Made by a program: the position numbers and the translations under genes. From the NCBI GenBank assembly GCA_022615215.1, contig JAKEHD010000581.1, positions 1 to 5,994 of the forward strand: a stretch of DNA of 5,994 nucleotides, read 5' to 3'. Origin of the DNA: Blastocatellia bacterium. Its GTDB lineage: Bacteria; Acidobacteriota; Blastocatellia; UBA7656. Shown in pieces: positions 1-5,994 of the stretch (its first letter is position 1; each line of letters begins with the position of its first letter). Below the pieces are notes generated by a model. That model saw nothing but the letters and a program-made list of their open reading frames with translations, was not told where the DNA came from and ran no database searches.

Positions 1-402
1 CTCTCCACCAGTGGCAAAGGCGCATTCATCCTCAGGATCAACAACGATGAAACCGAGCTCTCCTATGAACTGAGCTATTCGGATTTGGAAGGAGAAGTCG
101 CTCAAGCCCATATACACCTGGGACAGTCCGGTGTTATTGGAGGGGTTATGGTATTCCTCTGCTCGAATGTAGGAGGTCCGCCCGGCACGCAACTTTGCCC
201 GCCTTCTCCCGCGACGGTCTCAGGTACGCTCACGGCGGCTGATGTAATCGGCCCTAGCGGTCAGGGTATCGCTGCCGGAGAGTTCGCGGAAGTCATAAGG
301 GCAATCCGTGCCGGCGCGACTTATGTCAATGTTCACAGTTCCCTGTTCCCTGGCGGCGAAATTCGAAGCCAGATCAGGCCGAATAACAAGAACGAAAATT
401 GA
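1..402 (+). CDS. CHRD-domain protein, 3' part (5' end outside the window)
   Basis: The frame is open from the first base to a TGA at 400-402, giving 133 visible residues. The TTG at 85 is not a credible start, because the upstream codons already read as the same domain. The fragment matches the CHRD domain, first described in chordin and common in exported bacterial proteins. It has an alternating hydrophobic/polar strand near residues 21-28 (LSYELSYS), the histidine motif AHIHLG (His37, His39), LTAAD in the middle, and the family's typical ending YVNVHSSLFPGGEIRSQI at residues 108-125. Cys54 and Cys66 flank a Gly/Pro loop and could form a disulfide if the protein is exported. CHRD domains are thought to be extracellular binding or structural modules with no known enzymatic activity, and the partner here is unknown. 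The protein ends ten residues after the domain with a polar, Asn/Lys-rich tail. A signal peptide or further domains may lie upstream of the window. Domain call is strong; cellular role is unknown. Confidence 0.85.
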   Translation, partial: LSTSGKGAFILRINNDETELSYELSYSDLEGEVAQAHIHLGQSGVIGGVMVFLCSNVGGPPGTQLCPPSPATVSGTLTAADVIGPSGQGIAAGEFAEVIRAIRAGATYVNVHSSLFPGGEIRSQIRPNNKNEN

Positions 403-494
403 GGAAAAATCGCCCCATCGGCGAAGCACAACGGGCCGCGCGAATAATAATAGATATTCAGTCCGTTGAAAAAATGCATGCCCCTCGCTACGAC

Positions 495-517
495 CGAGCG
501 CCCCGGATCGGTGCTCG
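495..517 (+). other. Short stem-loop in the intergenic region
   Basis: CGAGCGCC (495-502) pairs with GGTGCTCG (510-517) around a 7-base loop, giving 8 pairs of which one is a G-U wobble. No T-run follows, so it is not an obvious terminator. It could belong to the 3' untranslated region of the CHRD gene or to a small RNA ending at the 580-613 hairpin. It could equally be chance in GC-rich sequence. Confidence 0.35.
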
Positions 518-579
518 ACCTGCTCAAAAGCTCTTTCGAGCATCGGTTCAGTTTCGCCAAGCACCTCTACTTAAAGCGG

Positions 580-613
580 AAATCAGCCCGGCTTTCTAAA
601 GCCGGGCTGATTT
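580..613. terminator. Perfect 16-bp inverted repeat, probable two-way terminator
   Basis: AAATCAGCCCGGCTTT (580-595) and AAAGCCGGGCTGATTT (598-613) are exact reverse complements separated by CT. In RNA the inner A-U pairs would open to a larger loop over a GC-rich core (TCAGCCCGGC with GCCGGGCTGA), flanked by AAA on one side and TTT on the other. The symmetric A/T flanks suit termination in either direction. The T-run is only three bases, so intrinsic strength is uncertain. It lies 178 bases after the CHRD stop and 168 bases before the tricorn-type ATG, so it probably separates the two transcription units. Confidence 0.7.
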
Positions 614-765
614 CACAACACCGATTCAAACCAAACAGAATCCGGCTCCGAGCTGAAGGCATAACCTGACCTTCCCTTTTCAAAATTTCGGCTTCAACTG
701 AACTTGCTCTTTGCCCCGGACGTTGAATATGCTTACTGGACATCACAAGTGGACCAAGCCTTGAA

Positions 766-771
766 AAGGAG
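766..771 (+). promoter_or_regulatory. Ribosome binding site that fixes the tricorn-type start
   Basis: AAGGAG lies 10 bases upstream of the ATG at 782, at a workable Shine-Dalgarno distance. The frame could be extended back to a TTG at 704, but this site and the signal peptide that begins exactly at the ATG both favour 782. Confidence 0.75.
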
Positions 772-781
772 CTACACGAGA

Positions 782-4156
<3,375 letters not shown>

Positions 4157-4164
4157 AATCTCAA

Positions 4165-4204
4165 ATAAGGAGCGGCACAGGTGCGCGCCTGTGCTGCTCC
4201 TTAT
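4165..4204. terminator. 17-bp hairpin after the tricorn gene, probable terminator
   Basis: ATAAGGAGCGGCACAGG (4165-4181) pairs with CCTGTGCTGCTCCTTAT (4188-4204) around a 6-base loop, giving 17 pairs with a single G-U wobble. It begins only 8 bases after the tricorn-type stop, the usual place for a terminator. The + strand 3' flank has no real T-run (the arm ends CTTAT, then AAAA). On the opposite strand the flank is richer in T (TTATTTGAGATTTT). Transcript-end protection or a factor-assisted terminator is also possible. Confidence 0.65.
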
Positions 4205-4341
4205 AAAACCTGAAAAATATCGCAAGGATCGATCCCCCCTCTGTTCATAGTGTGTTAGCGAAACGAGCATTTCTACAGTAGTGCTCACTCTATTGCGTAT
4301 CTACCCCGTGCGAAATTCAGACCTGCAAGATTCGAAATCGT

Positions 4342-4348
4342 GAGGTGG
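4342..4348 (+). promoter_or_regulatory. Ribosome binding site for the GTG-started Cys4/CarboxypepD protein
   Basis: GAGGTGG lies just upstream of the GTG at 4353; its GAGG core is 7 bases from the start codon. This supports GTG at 4353 as the start, as does the intact conserved Cys module beginning within 17 residues of it. The next in-frame Met codon, at residue 24, would cut off the first cysteine. Confidence 0.6.
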
Positions 4349-4352
4349 AAGT

Positions 4353-5987
4353 GTGACCATAAGAAATAACAGGCTTGATCGTTTTCGGGTAGCGACTCCC
4401 TGCAACGCGGACTGGGACCGCATGTCAGGCAATGAACGGATACGTTATTGCAATGAGTGCGATAAGTATGTCTATGACATTTCGAAGATGACCGGCAAAG
4501 AGGCTGAGGCTATTCTTTCATCTGCGCGCGGCCCGGTTTGCGCGCGTTTCACACGGCTGACTGACGGCTTTACCATAACCGCAGATAACAACGCCGGGTT
4601 GCATCTCATCAGCCGCCGCGCTTCACCTATTGCCAGCGCGGTTTTTACGGCGATCATAGGATTACAGTCGAGCGCCATCGCACAGACACCTCTGCAATCG
4701 AGCCAGCCTGCTTCAAGCCACTCGGAACAGACCGTCGGGAAGAAAAAAGCGCAGATGCAGGATAATCCCACAAGCCTGCGGGGAACTATAATAGACCCGC
4801 AGGGAGCAGTGATTGCCGGAGCGAGTGTGACGCTCACTGACAATAGTTCGGGCAGAGCGCGAGCAATCACAGCATCTGAAACGGGCGAGTTTCAATTCTT
4901 ACTTCTGGAGGCCGGTTCTTATAGTCTCAAAGTAGAGGTTCCCGGTTTTGAATCGTTTGAGACTGCCGAACTCGCTTTGCAGCCGGGCGAAGATCGGCGC
5001 GTTGATGTGACTATGCAGGTGGGGCAAATCGTTACTTTGGGCGTCGTAATAGCGCCGCCGCAACCGTTGCGCATACTCTACAAAGATAGCGATCTCGTAG
5101 CCGTCGCTCGCGTCGGCGAATCGGTTCCTGTCGAAAGACAAGAAGAAAGCGTATTGATGCGAACATCCCTTGCCGTTTCCTCCCTTCTCAAAGGAGAAGA
5201 CCGCGAGCCGGTGATCTACGCGTATCACTGGATATACGACGAGGAACAAGTCCCGTATGTGAGCGGTGAAAAGATGCTTGTGTTTCTCAATCGGCGCAAA
5301 GCGGAAGAAGGACAAGAGGCGATAGATGGTTACGAAGTCAGCGACCGATCATTCAGGATAAAGAAGCTGCCGGACGCTGATTTGAGCATTTACACTCAGC
5401 GAATCAAGGAACTGGCGGCCATCTTACAACAAAAGAAGCCGGACATTGAAAAGATAGTGGAATGGTTTGTGCGTTGCGCCGAAGAGCCTGCAACCAGATG
5501 GGAGGGAGCCTTGGAACTTGCGGCGAGCGCGGCAAGATTGCACGACCTGGAGTATGTCTCTGCTCCCGATGAAGAAAATGATTTCGCCAATCTCGCCTTC
5601 GCCGCCTTATTGACCCCCAGGCAAAAAGATCGTCTGGCGACGGCGCTTTTTAAAACGGAGACCGTTACCGAGCGGGATATGAAACTCATAGACCTGGTCA
5701 AAAACTGGAATGATGCGCGGTTCGCCCCCTTCCTCCTTTCGCAATTGCGTCGCCTCGAACCCAATCCGCCCTATTTCGCTGAAGAGATGGTAACGACTCT
5801 GGCGGACCTGCTCGACGATGAGGAGGCCACCGACTTTGCTGAAGAGTATTGCGATAACGTCACATACGAAGATAAAGAGGACGAGGAAGCAACTCCGGGC
5901 GAATCTACGAAACGCGCCGCCACCGAAAAGCGAAGCGCGATGTTGCAGAAATTTCTCAGGTCGGTCGAGACCAAAATCAAGCTTTAG
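4353..5987 (+). CDS. Membrane protein with Cys4 module and carboxypeptidase-regulatory-like domain
   Basis: The product has 544 residues, starting at GTG. Residues 17-66 form a four-cysteine module (Cys17, Cys33, Cys36, Cys63) with pattern C-x3-W-x2-M, RYCNEC, K-x-V-x-D-I-S-x-M-T, and VCARF. I recall this arrangement at the N-terminus of many Bacteroidota and Acidobacteriota proteins. The cysteines could bind zinc or another metal. Residues 91-110 are a hydrophobic segment after Arg-Arg, ending SSAIAQ, so the Cys module probably faces the cytoplasm and the rest lies outside. Residues 142-225 match a CarboxypepD_reg-like beta-sandwich (LRGTIIDPQGAVIAGASV, then GEFQFLLLEAGSYSLKVEVPGF). Residues about 240-345 are an unassigned beta-rich region (DSDLVAVARVG, LLKGE, GEKMLVFLN, DGYEV). 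Residues 350-544 look helical and charged, perhaps HEAT-like, with an acidic stretch near the end. No catalytic motif is seen and the function is unknown. Sensing or scaffolding across the membrane is only a guess. It is probably transcribed alone, since a hairpin and 196 bases separate it from the protease gene. Confidence 0.88.
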   Translation: MTIRNNRLDRFRVATPCNADWDRMSGNERIRYCNECDKYVYDISKMTGKEAEAILSSARGPVCARFTRLTDGFTITADNNAGLHLISRRASPIASAVFTAIIGLQSSAIAQTPLQSSQPASSHSEQTVGKKKAQMQDNPTSLRGTIIDPQGAVIAGASVTLTDNSSGRARAITASETGEFQFLLLEAGSYSLKVEVPGFESFETAELALQPGEDRRVDVTMQVGQIVTLGVVIAPPQPLRILYKDSDLVAVARVGESVPVERQEESVLMRTSLAVSSLLKGEDREPVIYAYHWIYDEEQVPYVSGEKMLVFLNRRKAEEGQEAIDGYEVSDRSFRIKKLPDADLSIYTQRIKELAAILQQKKPDIEKIVEWFVRCAEEPATRWEGALELAASAARLHDLEYVSAPDEENDFANLAFAALLTPRQKDRLATALFKTETVTERDMKLIDLVKNWNDARFAPFLLSQLRRLEPNPPYFAEEMVTTLADLLDDEEATDFAEEYCDNVTYEDKEDEEATPGESTKRAATEKRSAMLQKFLRSVETKIKL

Positions 5988-5994
5988 GCCAGGC

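Larger units (their letters stand above)
403..781. other. Intergenic region with hairpins and leader of the tricorn gene
   Basis: This gap of about 380 bases holds no convincing gene. Two short overlapping open frames on the + strand (399-599 and 466-669) both run into the terminator-like inverted repeat at 580-613, and neither has a recognisable domain or a good ribosome binding site. The visible structure is a stem-loop at 495-517, an imperfect one at about 522-541, and the perfect inverted repeat at 580-613. From about 614 to 781 the sequence is probably the promoter and leader region of the tricorn-type gene. No sigma-70 promoter here is good enough to call. Confidence 0.6.

Noticed and set aside
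399..669. Two overlapping short + strand frames (399-599 and 466-669)
   Set aside because: Both run into the perfect inverted repeat at 580-613, lack a clear ribosome binding site and show no recognisable domain. The second has a plausible-looking start (MKKCMPLATTERPG), so a degraded gene cannot be fully excluded.
704..733. Possible sigma-70 promoter TTGCTC (704-709) and TATGCT (728-733)
   Set aside because: The -35 match is poor beyond TTG and the spacer is 18 bases; this is near chance level.
704..781. Upstream TTG start for the tricorn gene
   Set aside because: It would add 26 residues in front of a textbook signal peptide, and the good ribosome binding site belongs to the ATG at 782.
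4207..4352. Promoter for the Cys4/CarboxypepD gene, including TTGCGT at 4293-4298
   Set aside because: No -10 box of acceptable quality lies at the right distance. The 10-bp palindrome GGATCGATCC at 4226-4235 is too short to call an operator.
4611..4685. Tat signal in the third gene (SRRASPI followed by a hydrophobic run ending AIAQ)
   Set aside because: The twin arginines lie 88 residues in, after a folded-looking Cys module, and the consensus Phe-Leu-Lys positions are missing. A membrane anchor fits better.

Overview
The window looks like chromosomal DNA from an Acidobacteriota-type bacterium, perhaps near Blastocatellia. That placement is inference from gene content recalled from the families, not from a search. 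The signs are a very large exported tricorn-type S41 protease with a charged inter-propeller linker, a protein joining an N-terminal four-cysteine module to a carboxypeptidase-regulatory-like domain, and a CHRD-domain protein. Base composition is moderately GC-rich, and all three genes are on the + strand. No mobile element, tRNA, rRNA or CRISPR array is visible.

Layout: (1) 1-402 is the 3' part of a gene for a CHRD-domain protein; its start lies outside the window. (2) 403-781 is a non-coding gap of about 380 bases. It holds a small stem-loop (495-517) and a perfect 16-bp inverted repeat (580-613) that reads as a two-way transcription terminator, followed by the leader and ribosome binding site of the next gene. 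(3) 782-4156 encodes a 1124-residue exported tricorn-like serine protease: signal peptide, beta-propeller repeats, low-complexity linker, C1 region, PDZ, and a C-terminal S41 catalytic domain with candidate residues His775, Ser997 and Glu1055. (4) 4157-4352 is a spacer opening with a strong 17-bp hairpin (4165-4204). (5) 4353-5987 encodes a 544-residue protein of unknown function: Cys4 module, one membrane segment, CarboxypepD_reg-like domain, an unassigned beta-rich region, and a charged helical C-terminus.

The three genes are co-directional, but wide gaps and strong hairpins separate them, so each is probably its own transcription unit. The tricorn homologue should work outside the cytoplasm and the third protein is probably anchored in the inner membrane. 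The CHRD protein is probably exported too, but its N-terminus is not visible. Nothing in the sequence ties them into one pathway. The points most worth a second look are the uncharacterised architecture of the third gene and the tricorn linker, where two short tandem repeats with units not divisible by three are translated in shifting frames.
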